The position numbers were made by a program, and so were the translations under genes. Shown in pieces: positions 17,287 to 24,441 of a DNA stretch of 45,277 nucleotides (position 1 is the stretch's first letter; every line of letters starts with the position of its first letter). The notes beneath the pieces are model-generated. The model did no database searches, was not told the DNA's origin, and saw only the letters and a list, made by a program, of their open reading frames with translations. Source of the stretch: Acidobacteriaceae bacterium (GTDB lineage Bacteria > Acidobacteriota > Terriglobia > Terriglobales > Acidobacteriaceae); contig PMYL01000041.1 of assembly GCA_003170825.1 (NCBI GenBank), forward strand, positions 1-45,277. The letters run 5' to 3'.

Positions 17287-18990
17287 TCAATACCGCCAAC
17301 TGGTCAGGTCCGCTCCTTTGGGAGCTGTTTTCTGGATTCGGTCGAGAATCTTTGGCAGGTATTGTGTGTTGTAATGCAGGCGCGAATACGCGTTGGGCTG
17401 GGTGGGGTCGCCGTTCCAGCAGTGCTCGGCGCGCGGACCATAGGTCACTTCGCCGCCGTAGGGCGGATTGGCGGTTGAGTTGAGAAAGTCTTCCATGCGA
17501 TAGACGGCGTCGTTGAGGAAGTATGTATCGTCGGAACCTACATAGATGTGAATCTTGCCGGCTAACTCGGGGCCTAACTTCGACCAGTCGCGTTCAAGGA
17601 TGGCTTCAAGGTCGTAGTGCCGGCGCCAGTACTCAGCCACGGTGTGGTCGATGTCGCCGGTGACCTTGTCGAAGATGGGCTGCGGATAGCCGTCCGCTCC
17701 CACCGGCCCGTAGACCGCCTGCCAGATGTCGTACTGTTCGCCGCTCCGGCCGTGGTCGCCCAAGGCCAGCTCGTAGCCGTTGATCTCTTGTGTGGTGATG
17801 AAGGTGTGGCCCAGGTAGTCGCGCATGGCCGGCTGCGCCTCGCGCTTGTGCGCGCCTTCCAGGTAGAAGGCGTTCTTGTCGCCGTAGAGGTCGATATTCG
17901 TGTAGGCGTGGAAGTCGATGGGGTCGGGGCAGGCGGCGAATGCGCCGTTGTAGTGATCGGGATAGAAGACCTGCACGGCCAGCGCCTCCCAACCACCGGT
18001 CGAGCCGCCGTAGACAAAGCGCGCCCAGCCCTGGCCGATGCCGTGGAATTGTTTTTCGATGGCCGGGATAAGCTCGTTCTCGATGGCGTCGCCGTAGGGG
18101 CCGACGTTGGCCGAGTTCACGGCGTAAGAGTCGTCATAGTAGGGATTGGCGTGCTGGATCTTGACGATGAGCACGCGCGGGAAGCCGGGCGAGATCCATT
18201 GCTGGTAGAACTTGTAAGCTTCCTGCTGCTGGATGCGGTTGTAACCGGCGAGGTGGAAGCGTTCGCTGTAGTCGGGCTTTAGGTTCGGGTCCGGCGGCGT
18301 GGTGCGGAAGTTGCCGAAGTCGTCCACAAAGTGGTCGTGGAAGATGATGAGCGGGAAGCGGGCGTTGGGGTGGCCGTCGAAGCCCTCGGGAACCAGCACG
18401 ATGGCGCTCAGGAACATGGGCCGGCCCCAGAATTTGGTCAGCAATGCGCTCTGAATGCGGATGTGGCGAATATATTTGGTGTCGGCGGGCGTGGGGATGG
18501 GCGGAATGATCTCAGTGAGAGAGATGGCGATGGGCGCGCCGCCGGGCTGGACGGTGATCTTCATCGGCTTCGAATAGAGATTGCCCGGCGAGATGTTCCA
18601 GTGCTGGCCCTCGCCCTGGTCCATGTGCAGCTTGACGGTCTTTCCGTCACTGCGGTGGAAGATCTCGTATTTGTTGAGCACGGCCTGGATGGTGTACTCG
18701 CCTGGCGGAACGTCCTTGAGGCTGCGGATGGGGTATCCCCAGGCGCTTGCGTCCACCACTGTGGGCTGGCCGGGCTGCCAGCCATCGACCGTGAGGCCGA
18801 AGACGATCTGCGAGCGGGGGGTGTCGTCGATCTGGTTGCGCGGCTCGTCGCTGGGGTCTGTGGAAAGAACCAGCAAGAGGCGTCCATCGAGGGGCTCCGC
18901 ACTGACATCCTTTGGAAAAGAGACTGAGAACGATTGGGCGGCTGCGGCGACGGGAAAGAGCAGAAGGAGGGCCAGGGCTGTGCGCTTCAT
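17287..18990 (-). CDS. Secreted alpha/beta hydrolase, esterase D-like
   Basis: 567 residues with a Sec signal peptide (MKRTALALLLLFPVAAAAQ). After a roughly 180-residue N-terminal beta-rich region comes a putative-esterase domain with the nucleophile elbow YGGSTGGW (Ser near 329), followed by GSDDTYFLND and AEHCWNG, candidate Asp and His of the triad. The fold family includes feruloyl esterases and other carboxylic ester hydrolases; the natural substrate is unknown. A TATAGT at 18998-19003 lies 7 nt before the ATG. It is transcribed alone. Confidence 0.85.
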   Translation of the reverse strand: MKRTALALLLLFPVAAAAQSFSVSFPKDVSAEPLDGRLLLVLSTDPSDEPRNQIDDTPRSQIVFGLTVDGWQPGQPTVVDASAWGYPIRSLKDVPPGEYTIQAVLNKYEIFHRSDGKTVKLHMDQGEGQHWNISPGNLYSKPMKITVQPGGAPIAISLTEIIPPIPTPADTKYIRHIRIQSALLTKFWGRPMFLSAIVLVPEGFDGHPNARFPLIIFHDHFVDDFGNFRTTPPDPNLKPDYSERFHLAGYNRIQQQEAYKFYQQWISPGFPRVLIVKIQHANPYYDDSYAVNSANVGPYGDAIENELIPAIEKQFHGIGQGWARFVYGGSTGGWEALAVQVFYPDHYNGAFAACPDPIDFHAYTNIDLYGDKNAFYLEGAHKREAQPAMRDYLGHTFITTQEINGYELALGDHGRSGEQYDIWQAVYGPVGADGYPQPIFDKVTGDIDHTVAEYWRRHYDLEAILERDWSKLGPELAGKIHIYVGSDDTYFLNDAVYRMEDFLNSTANPPYGGEVTYGPRAEHCWNGDPTQPNAYSRLHYNTQYLPKILDRIQKTAPKGADLTSWRY

Positions 18991-19050
18991 GCTCGCTACT
19001 ATACTGCGCGGCGCGAATGCTGGTCGAGGACTGCGCGTCCAGCGAAACTC

Positions 19051-19083
19051 CCACGTCTCAGAATCGAGACCTTGGGCACCCGG
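19051..19083 (-). repeat. Palindromic dispersed repeat, copy 1
   Basis: Reverse-oriented copy of a 33-35 bp unit also found at 19976-20010 and 36850-36884. The unit begins CCGGGTG and includes an inverted repeat around GATTCT (…GGTCTC-GATTCT-GAGAC…). A further partial copy (CTCAGACCTGGGCCACCC) begins at 19094 and runs into the last codons of the neighbouring gene. Such units may act as terminators or REP-like elements. Confidence 0.7.
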
Positions 19084-19091
19084 ATTCCCAG

Positions 19092-19916
19092 TTACTCAGA
19101 CCTGGGCCACCCACCCGAAATCGTGCTCATGTACTCCTCCAGGACTCTCCGCAACATCTCGGCATCGCCCTGCTTGAATGCTGTGTTTGCCTCTTTCATC
19201 AACCGCTCTCGCAAGGCTCGGTCAAGTTCATTCGCAGCACGGTCTGGATGAATCATGTTAACCACTTCCAGATACTGTTCCCTCAGTCCCGGCGAAGGAG
19301 CAGAATTCGCAGCTTCGCGATTGGGTAACCCAGCAAACTCGGAGCCAAGGCCGATCTCTTCCGGATAAAGTACTGTTCCCGTGAAATCAGTTACTTCTCC
19401 AGCCTTTCCTTTACTTTTTGTCGATTCGAGCACTAATCCAAATATGAAGGAGAAAAGCCCCAAAGCCCCTAAAACGATCCAGAATCCCGCTCCGCGATAT
19501 TCGCGCTCACTCGCGACATCGAATTCTAGCAAGCTATTCATAGATGGATTGACTGAATTGTAATAAACAGTTAGATTCGCGCCTGGAATGGTCCCAGTAA
19601 CATCGGGTGATCTTCCTTTTCCCCTATTGTTGTCGCCCAGTCCCGTACATTCGTCGCTTCCACGATAGGTCCCTTTGTCAATACTGAACTCATAGGAGCA
19701 GACATACTTGTCGCTTCTGAAACCGTGAAGGATCATTTCAAACAATGGGCCGACTGCGCGATGCTGTATGAATAGATGATCTGTAGTGGCTGTCTTCTCG
19801 TTTCGTGCGGCGCTGGCGAGCCGCATTGCCTTAGATATGTAGGTTCCCCCGAAGGCAGCAAAAAGCAAGGCGAAGAACAGCGAATAACCGGATGCGGCCT
19901 TCCATCTCGCACTCAT
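19092..19916 (-). CDS. DUF3592-like membrane protein with C-terminal J-domain-like motif
   Basis: 274 residues from the ATG at 19916, chosen because AGGAG lies 5 nt upstream. Two membrane segments (SGYSLFFALLFAAFGGTYIS and FWIVLGALGLFSFIFGLVL) flank an extracytoplasmic domain with the DUF3592 pattern (KYVCSYEFSIDKGTYRGSDE; NLTVYYNSVNP). The cytoplasmic C terminus contains HPDRAANELDRALRERLMKE with His223-Pro-Asp and ANTAFKQGD, like the compact J-domains that stimulate DnaK. It may recruit DnaK to the membrane; this is inference. GC is lower than in neighbours. Its C-terminal GGWPRSE codons are formed by repeat sequence. Confidence 0.72.
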   Translation of the reverse strand: MSARWKAASGYSLFFALLFAAFGGTYISKAMRLASAARNEKTATTDHLFIQHRAVGPLFEMILHGFRSDKYVCSYEFSIDKGTYRGSDECTGLGDNNRGKGRSPDVTGTIPGANLTVYYNSVNPSMNSLLEFDVASEREYRGAGFWIVLGALGLFSFIFGLVLESTKSKGKAGEVTDFTGTVLYPEEIGLGSEFAGLPNREAANSAPSPGLREQYLEVVNMIHPDRAANELDRALRERLMKEANTAFKQGDAEMLRRVLEEYMSTISGGWPRSE

Positions 19917-19975
19917 ACGTACTCCTGTTTCGCTTCCGACGGTCATCGACCACGATTCGATCCCGTCTGGCAGAG

Positions 19976-20010
19976 CCGGGTGTCCCAAGTCTAGATTTTA
20001 AGACCTGGGA
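19976..20010 (+). repeat. Palindromic dispersed repeat, copy 2
   Basis: A diverged copy, starting CCGGGTGTCCCAAGTCTAGA and ending AGACCTGGGA, inverted relative to copy 1 on the other side of the DUF3592/J-like gene. Confidence 0.65.
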
Positions 20011-20031
20011 GTTGGCTTGACGGCGTTCTGG

Positions 20032-21699
20032 CTACTTGCCGTCCGCCTGCGTGCTCTTGATGAAGGCCGCCACCCGGTCATGCAACTGCTTGAGGCTCTC
20101 GTCGCGGACGTAGACCATGTGCCCGGACTCGTACCATGCGTATTCGATGTTCTTGGCCAGCGACTGCGGAATGGGCAGGTGCTTCTCTTCGTATTGGGCG
20201 GCGAAGAAGGGCGTGGCCAGGTCGTAGTAGCCGCCATTGACCATGATCCTGAGGCGGGGATTGGTCTTGAGGGCATTGGCCAGATCCGCGCTCACGTTGA
20301 GGCTGATGGGGTTGCCATGGTGCGCCAGATCCCAATGGGCGCCCCCGAAAAGCGCGTGGGGCAGGTAGGTTTGGCCCTCGCCGTACTTCAGGTCGCGGCG
20401 CACGTAGTCGTTGAAGAGCGCAACGTAGGCCGACGAGATGGCCGAGCTTTGCGGATCGTATTCGGCGCTCTCGCTCAAGGGGTTGAGGTTGGGGCCGGAG
20501 AAGCGTGTATCGAGCCGGCCTGTGGTCAGGTCCTGGTCGTCCTGGAGGGTTTTCTCGAATTCGCCGCCGCTGACGCGCAGATTGGCCTTGAGCAGGTAAG
20601 CCAGAGGCAGGCCGGTGTATTCGTGGAGCTTCTCGGCGACTTGCTGCTTCTCCGCATCGGTCAGGTCCGTTCCCAGTGCCAGGGCGTGAGTGTAAGGGCC
20701 CATGGCGTAATCTTCCACATCTTTGAGGAACGGCTCCAGATTCGGCTGGGGGGCGGCCGGCTGCTGGGGCAGTTTTTTGTGATACCAGGCTGTGGCGGCG
20801 TAGGTGGGCAGAGCCAGGACATAAGGCAGATCCACGCCGGGATTGCCGCTGGGGCCGTCAATGTCGGTGGTGAAGTTGAAGATCTGGGAGAGCAAAATGA
20901 TGCCGTTGAGGTCGATATCTTTCTGGTTCTCGAGGATGTTGGCCACGACGGCGGAACGGGTGGTGCCGTAGCTCTCGCCGAAGATGTACTTGGGGGAGTT
21001 CCAGCGGTTGTATTTGGTGATGAAGCGGGCGATGAAACGGGCGAATGCGCCGGCGTCTTCATCGACGCCCCAGAAGGCCTTCTCGGGGTTCTTGCCGATG
21101 AGGCGGCCAAAGCCGGTGCCGGGCATGTCGATGAAGACCAGATCGCTGACGTCAAGCAGGGAGTAGGCGTTATCCACCAGTTTGTAGGGGGCGGCGGGGA
21201 GGTGCTGGTCGCCGTCGGTAACTACATGCTTGGGGCCGAGAGAGCCCATGTGGAGCCAGACGGTGGAGCTGCCGGGACCGCCGTTGAAAAAGAAGGTGAC
21301 GGGGCGGTCTTCGGCTTTCGCGTCCTTTCTGAAGTAGGCCACGTAAAACATACGTGCGAATGGGGTTGCATCCTTTGGCTCCTTGGGCTCGGAGATGGCA
21401 AGCTGGCTGCCGGGCTGGGGCTTGCCGTCGGGGCCGAGTTGCGCGTCCTGAGAGTCGGTGGCGCCCACGGTGAGCGTGCCGGCGACGGCGGTGTAGGCGA
21501 TGTGCTGGCCGGAAACGTCAACGACGCCCTGAGTGGTGACTTCGGCGGGCGGGGTCTTGTCGGAGGTCTTGTCGGCGGCTTTTTCCGTGGCGGCGGATTT
21601 GGCAGCGGGGGGCTTGTCGTCATCGGCACTGAGAAAGGCCGGCGCGAACAAGAGAGACGCGGCAAGGAGGGCGGCGGAGAGGGTGTGGGAACAGCGCAT
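20032..21699 (-). CDS. Secreted serine carboxypeptidase (S10 family)
   Basis: 555 residues from the ATG at 21699, chosen for a GGAGG 7 nt upstream and because the product then starts with a Sec signal peptide (MRCSHTLSAALLAASLLFAP). An Ala/Lys/Thr-rich linker follows. S10 motifs: NGGPGSS oxyanion loop (139-145), catalytic Ser243 in GESYGTTR, an Asp in NGGYYDLATPF and the His in YESGHMVY near the C terminus. It would remove C-terminal residues from peptides outside the cytoplasm, favouring acidic pH as the family does. An upstream open frame to 21948 is an extension artefact. Confidence 0.9.
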   Translation of the reverse strand: MRCSHTLSAALLAASLLFAPAFLSADDDKPPAAKSAATEKAADKTSDKTPPAEVTTQGVVDVSGQHIAYTAVAGTLTVGATDSQDAQLGPDGKPQPGSQLAISEPKEPKDATPFARMFYVAYFRKDAKAEDRPVTFFFNGGPGSSTVWLHMGSLGPKHVVTDGDQHLPAAPYKLVDNAYSLLDVSDLVFIDMPGTGFGRLIGKNPEKAFWGVDEDAGAFARFIARFITKYNRWNSPKYIFGESYGTTRSAVVANILENQKDIDLNGIILLSQIFNFTTDIDGPSGNPGVDLPYVLALPTYAATAWYHKKLPQQPAAPQPNLEPFLKDVEDYAMGPYTHALALGTDLTDAEKQQVAEKLHEYTGLPLAYLLKANLRVSGGEFEKTLQDDQDLTTGRLDTRFSGPNLNPLSESAEYDPQSSAISSAYVALFNDYVRRDLKYGEGQTYLPHALFGGAHWDLAHHGNPISLNVSADLANALKTNPRLRIMVNGGYYDLATPFFAAQYEEKHLPIPQSLAKNIEYAWYESGHMVYVRDESLKQLHDRVAAFIKSTQADGK

Positions 21700-21802
21700 G
21701 AGGGGACCTCCAGGAGTCGAAATCGGGCGAAAGGCCAGTATAAAGCCTGCGGTGCGGATGCCGGCTGCGGGGGAGGCGGCAAGGCTAGTGTTGAAAAGGC
21801 AG

Positions 21803-21958
21803 CTACTTCTGAACCTTGTCGTAGGACTGCTTATCGGTGATTCTTGGGCGGTTTTCGGCCTGGAGTTCTTTGGCGACCTGCTCGACTTCGCGGAGGACGC
21901 GCAGGCGGCGCGGCGCGGATGGAGTGAAGCGCAACCGGCCATGGACATTGACCAGCAT
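21803..21958 (-). CDS. Possible 51-residue small protein
   Basis: A short frame with ATG at 21958 and TAG at 21803. The product begins MLVNVHGRLRFTPSAPRRLR and continues as a charged helix (REVEQVAKELQAENRPR). Its amino acid make-up looks more protein-like than the competing frames. No SD is clear and no family is recognised. It may be a real small protein or the tail of a decayed gene; the reading frame stays open a little further upstream (…PARPWRRV). Confidence 0.33.
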   Translation of the reverse strand: MLVNVHGRLRFTPSAPRRLRVLREVEQVAKELQAENRPRITDKQSYDKVQK

Positions 21959-22044
21959 GACGCGGCGCCATGGCCGCGCCGGGAACGCGGATTGTGGTGC
22001 GCTGCGGGCGGTGAGGCATTCTCACCTGCGGAGAGAAAGACCGA

Positions 22045-22506
22045 TTACATCTCCTCCGGCCAGCGGCGGGTTGCTTCGAGCGATTCGCCTGTCTCCAGAA
22101 GGCTCTTGAGGCTGGCAAGGATCGGCGGCCATCCGTTCGACACCGCCTTGATGAACTTTGATTCGCTCTTATCCATTTCATGTGTAACGGTAAGCTTGAC
22201 GGCCTCACCCTTCTGCTCGAGTTCGTAGGTCAGGCGGGAATAACCCTCCGCGGTCATCTCGGGAAAGAGCTCATTCCGCCAGGACAGAACCAGACGCCGG
22301 TGCGGCTCGATCTCGATCACTTCGCCCGAGTCGGCTGTGCCCCCGTCTGGTTTCGCAATCCGCCACGATGCGCCCGGTTTCCAATCGGATTCCTGCGTTG
22401 TCGCCATCCAGTATTGGCGGGTGAATTCGGATTCCGTCAGCGCCTGCCAGAGCTTCTCCGGCGTGGTGCGGATGAACGTTACATACACAAATTGCGATTC
22501 AGCCAT
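22045..22506 (-). CDS. AHSA1/SRPBCC-domain protein
   Basis: 153 residues of the activator-of-Hsp90-ATPase-like START superfamily (helix-grip fold). Characteristic pieces: VTFIRTTPEKLWQALTE at the N terminus, WMATTQESDWKPGASWRI, VIEIEPHRRLVLSW, and the C-terminal amphipathic helix region GWPPILASLKSLLETG. Proteins of this group typically bind hydrophobic ligands; the actual ligand is unknown. The start overlaps the ArsR-type regulator gene by 8 bp, the usual ArsR-AHSA1 two-gene operon. Confidence 0.87.
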   Translation of the reverse strand: MAESQFVYVTFIRTTPEKLWQALTESEFTRQYWMATTQESDWKPGASWRIAKPDGGTADSGEVIEIEPHRRLVLSWRNELFPEMTAEGYSRLTYELEQKGEAVKLTVTHEMDKSESKFIKAVSNGWPPILASLKSLLETGESLEATRRWPEEM

Positions 22507-22810
22507 CGGTTTCTCCCTCCAGTTTCGCCTTCAGTTCGGCGAGGACGCGCAGACGGCCCCGCTCGTATTTGCCGATCCACCGCTCGGCAATCTCGTGGAT
22601 CGGCATCGGATTCAGATAGTGCAACTTCTCGCGGCCCCGCCAGATGGTGGCCACCAGCGTTGCCTCTTCCAGCAGCTTGAGGTGTTTGGTTACGGCCTGG
22701 CGGGTCATGTCCAGGTGCTGGCAAAGCTGTCCCAGCGTTTGCCCGTTGTCCGCCCGCAGACGGTCCAGCAACAGCCGGCGCTCGGGGGCTGCCAGCGCCT
22801 TGAACACCAT
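22499..22810 (-). CDS. ArsR-family transcriptional regulator
   Basis: A winged-helix repressor with FKALAAPERRLLLDRL followed by the recognition region MTRQAVTKHLKLLEEA. It lacks the ELCVCD metal site of arsenic sensors, so it belongs to the non-metal type usually paired with AHSA1 proteins. The ATG at 22810 is preferred: GAGG lies 5 nt upstream and it starts MVFKALA as in relatives (103 aa). ATGs at 22828 and 22837 are alternatives, but 22837 would precede the predicted transcription start. It probably represses its own operon through the palindrome at 22841-22860. Confidence 0.87.
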   Translation of the reverse strand: MVFKALAAPERRLLLDRLRADNGQTLGQLCQHLDMTRQAVTKHLKLLEEATLVATIWRGREKLHYLNPMPIHEIAERWIGKYERGRLRVLAELKAKLEGETDG

Positions 22811-22837
22811 GTCAACCTCAGCGGCCATTGCGGTCAT

Positions 22838-22865
22838 ATTATGCAACCATACGGTTGCATGTCAA
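22838..22865 (-). promoter_or_regulatory. ArsR operon promoter with palindromic operator
   Basis: On the minus strand TTGACA (22860-22865), a 16-bp spacer and CATAAT (22838-22843) form a strong sigma70-like promoter. The spacer is filled by the perfect palindrome ATGCAACC-ATAC-GGTTGCAT (22841-22860), the likely autoregulatory operator. Confidence 0.75.
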
Positions 22866-22902
22866 GAGCCGCATCCCCCCTAAAAAAACTTCAAAATAGC
22901 AC

Positions 22903-22931
22903 TTGACATCACACACTGTGTGCAATACAGT
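22903..22931 (+). promoter_or_regulatory. PadR operon promoter with CACAC-T-GTGTG dyad
   Basis: TTGACA at 22903-22908, a 17-bp spacer and TACAGT at 22926-22931. The spacer contains the dyad CACAC-T-GTGTG (22912-22922), and TACAG recurs at 22926, about 22940 and about 22954. The dyad or repeats are candidate PadR sites; this is inferred from position only. Confidence 0.6.
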
Positions 22932-22959
22932 AGTTGATGTACAGTGTATGAGGTACAGC

Positions 22960-23289
22960 ATGACCCTCACCGAGAACCTCTTTGAGAATCTTCGCCTGGA
23001 ACTCCGGCGCGGTTGCCTGACTTTGGCAGTTCTGGCCGAGCTTCGCCAGGAGTATTACGGTTACACGCTGCGCAAGGCGCTGGCCGAACGCGGCCTGGAG
23101 ATCGATGAAAGCACGCTCTATCCGCTGCTGCGGCGCCTTGAAGCCCAGGGGCTGCTGACCAGCGAATGGCGTGAAGAAGACAAGCGCAACAAGCGGTTCT
23201 ATCGCCTCTCCACCGACGGCGAACAAATGTTCGGCCAGTTGCTCGGGGAGTGGCAGGCCATCAACGCATCCATCTCCAACATTCTGTAA
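22960..23289 (+). CDS. PadR-family transcriptional regulator
   Basis: 109 residues from ATG 22960, chosen over an in-frame ATG at 22948 because GAGG lies 6 nt upstream. The PadR winged helix is clear: LRRGCLTLAVLAEL, YGYTLRKALAERGLEIDE, STLYPLLRRLEAQGLLTSEW and KRFYRLSTDGEQ. The ligand is unknown. It lies 18 bp before a HAAS-domain membrane protein, the standard partner of such PadR proteins, and divergent from the ArsR operon. Confidence 0.9.
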   Translation: MTLTENLFENLRLELRRGCLTLAVLAELRQEYYGYTLRKALAERGLEIDESTLYPLLRRLEAQGLLTSEWREEDKRNKRFYRLSTDGEQMFGQLLGEWQAINASISNIL

Positions 23290-23307
23290 ACACCGAAGGA
23301 AAACGCC

Positions 23308-24345
23308 ATGGAACTTCTCGATCGTTACCTCGAAGCCGTGAAGAAGCACCTGCCCTGGCAGCGGCAGGACGACATCATCGCCGAACTACGGGCCAACCTC
23401 GAATCGCAGCTCGAGGAAAAAGAGGCCGCGCTGGGCCGGCCGCTGACCACTGGCGAAGCCGAGGACTGGCTGCGGCAAATGGGGCCGCCGATACACGTGG
23501 CAGCGCGCTACCAGCCGCAGCGTTACCTGATTGGGCCGGCCCTTTTCCCCTTCTATTTGTACGTGCTGAAGATGACGTTTTTCTGGGCCACGGTCATCTG
23601 GACGATCGTCGCCGTGCTACAGATTGCCGCGCAAACCCCAAGCGAATTAACCGTGCTGGCAACCGTGCTTCGCCTTCCAGGTATGTTGATGACGACGGCC
23701 GCATGGGTCACCCTCATCTTTGCAATCATCGAGTTTGCCGCCGCGCGTTGCCCAGGGAAGTTCCCGATGCTCGCGCCTCCCTCCGCCAACTGGTCGCCCG
23801 GCGACCTGCCCCCGCTCGGGCAGCAGCTTGCCGGCGGAAAAAAGCCGCACAGCTTCGCTCATGCTGTTGCCGAAGTGATCTTCGGCTTTCTATTCCTGGT
23901 TTGGTGGCTGCTGGTTCCCCGGCATCCGTACCTGCTGATTGGGCCGGGTGTCCTCTACTGGCATGCTTCCCCCTTCCAGTTGGCGCCGTTTTCGGTTCTG
24001 TTCTATTGGTGGGTGGTGGTGGTGAACGTGGTGCAGTTGGCCTGGCGCTCGGCCGATCTGATTCGCGGAAGCTGGCCGCGTCCGCGCACCGCGCAGACCA
24101 TCGTCGTCAGCGCCGTCGGTCTGATTCCGCTGGGGCTTCTGCTCTCCGTGCCGGATCACGCCTATGTCTTGCTCAGAAATCCAGCTCTCGACCAGGCGCA
24201 CTATGGCGCGGCCCTGAACTCGATCAACCTTTCGATCCATTGGAGTGCAGTGGTGATTTGCGCCTTTACCGTTCTAGGGTTGGTTTGGGAAATCGGGCGA
24301 ATGAGTTTGAATGCCTATCGCAAACGCACGGCGGCCATGCGGTAA
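23308..24345 (+). CDS. HAAS-domain membrane protein, PadR partner
   Basis: 345 residues. The N-terminal 70 residues (LDRYLEAVKKHLP, DDIIAELRANLESQLEEKEA, GRPLTTGEAEDWLRQMGPP) form a HAAS-type helical domain. Several hydrophobic segments follow (e.g. MTFFWATVIWTIVAVLQIAA, VIFGFLFLVWWLLV, FSVLFYWWVVVVNVV, VVSAVGLIPLGLLLSV, AVVICAFTVLGLVW). HAAS proteins are thought to transmit membrane signals to the co-encoded PadR regulator. AAGGA lies 8 nt before the ATG. It ends about 100 bp before murE and is a separate unit from the dcw genes. Confidence 0.82.
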   Translation: MELLDRYLEAVKKHLPWQRQDDIIAELRANLESQLEEKEAALGRPLTTGEAEDWLRQMGPPIHVAARYQPQRYLIGPALFPFYLYVLKMTFFWATVIWTIVAVLQIAAQTPSELTVLATVLRLPGMLMTTAAWVTLIFAIIEFAAARCPGKFPMLAPPSANWSPGDLPPLGQQLAGGKKPHSFAHAVAEVIFGFLFLVWWLLVPRHPYLLIGPGVLYWHASPFQLAPFSVLFYWWVVVVNVVQLAWRSADLIRGSWPRPRTAQTIVVSAVGLIPLGLLLSVPDHAYVLLRNPALDQAHYGAALNSINLSIHWSAVVICAFTVLGLVWEIGRMSLNAYRKRTAAMR

Positions 24346-24441
24346 CCGCGCGTTACCTGCCGTACTGGGTAACCCTCGATAAGGACCAAGGCTTTCCTCA
24401 GGAAATCGAATGCGGTCAAGCAAACTACAATTGACCACGAG

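Noticed and set aside
20017..21840. 607-codon plus-strand ORF rich in Gly/Val/Glu
   Set aside because: Antisense to the S10 carboxypeptidase, which has signal peptide and catalytic triad.
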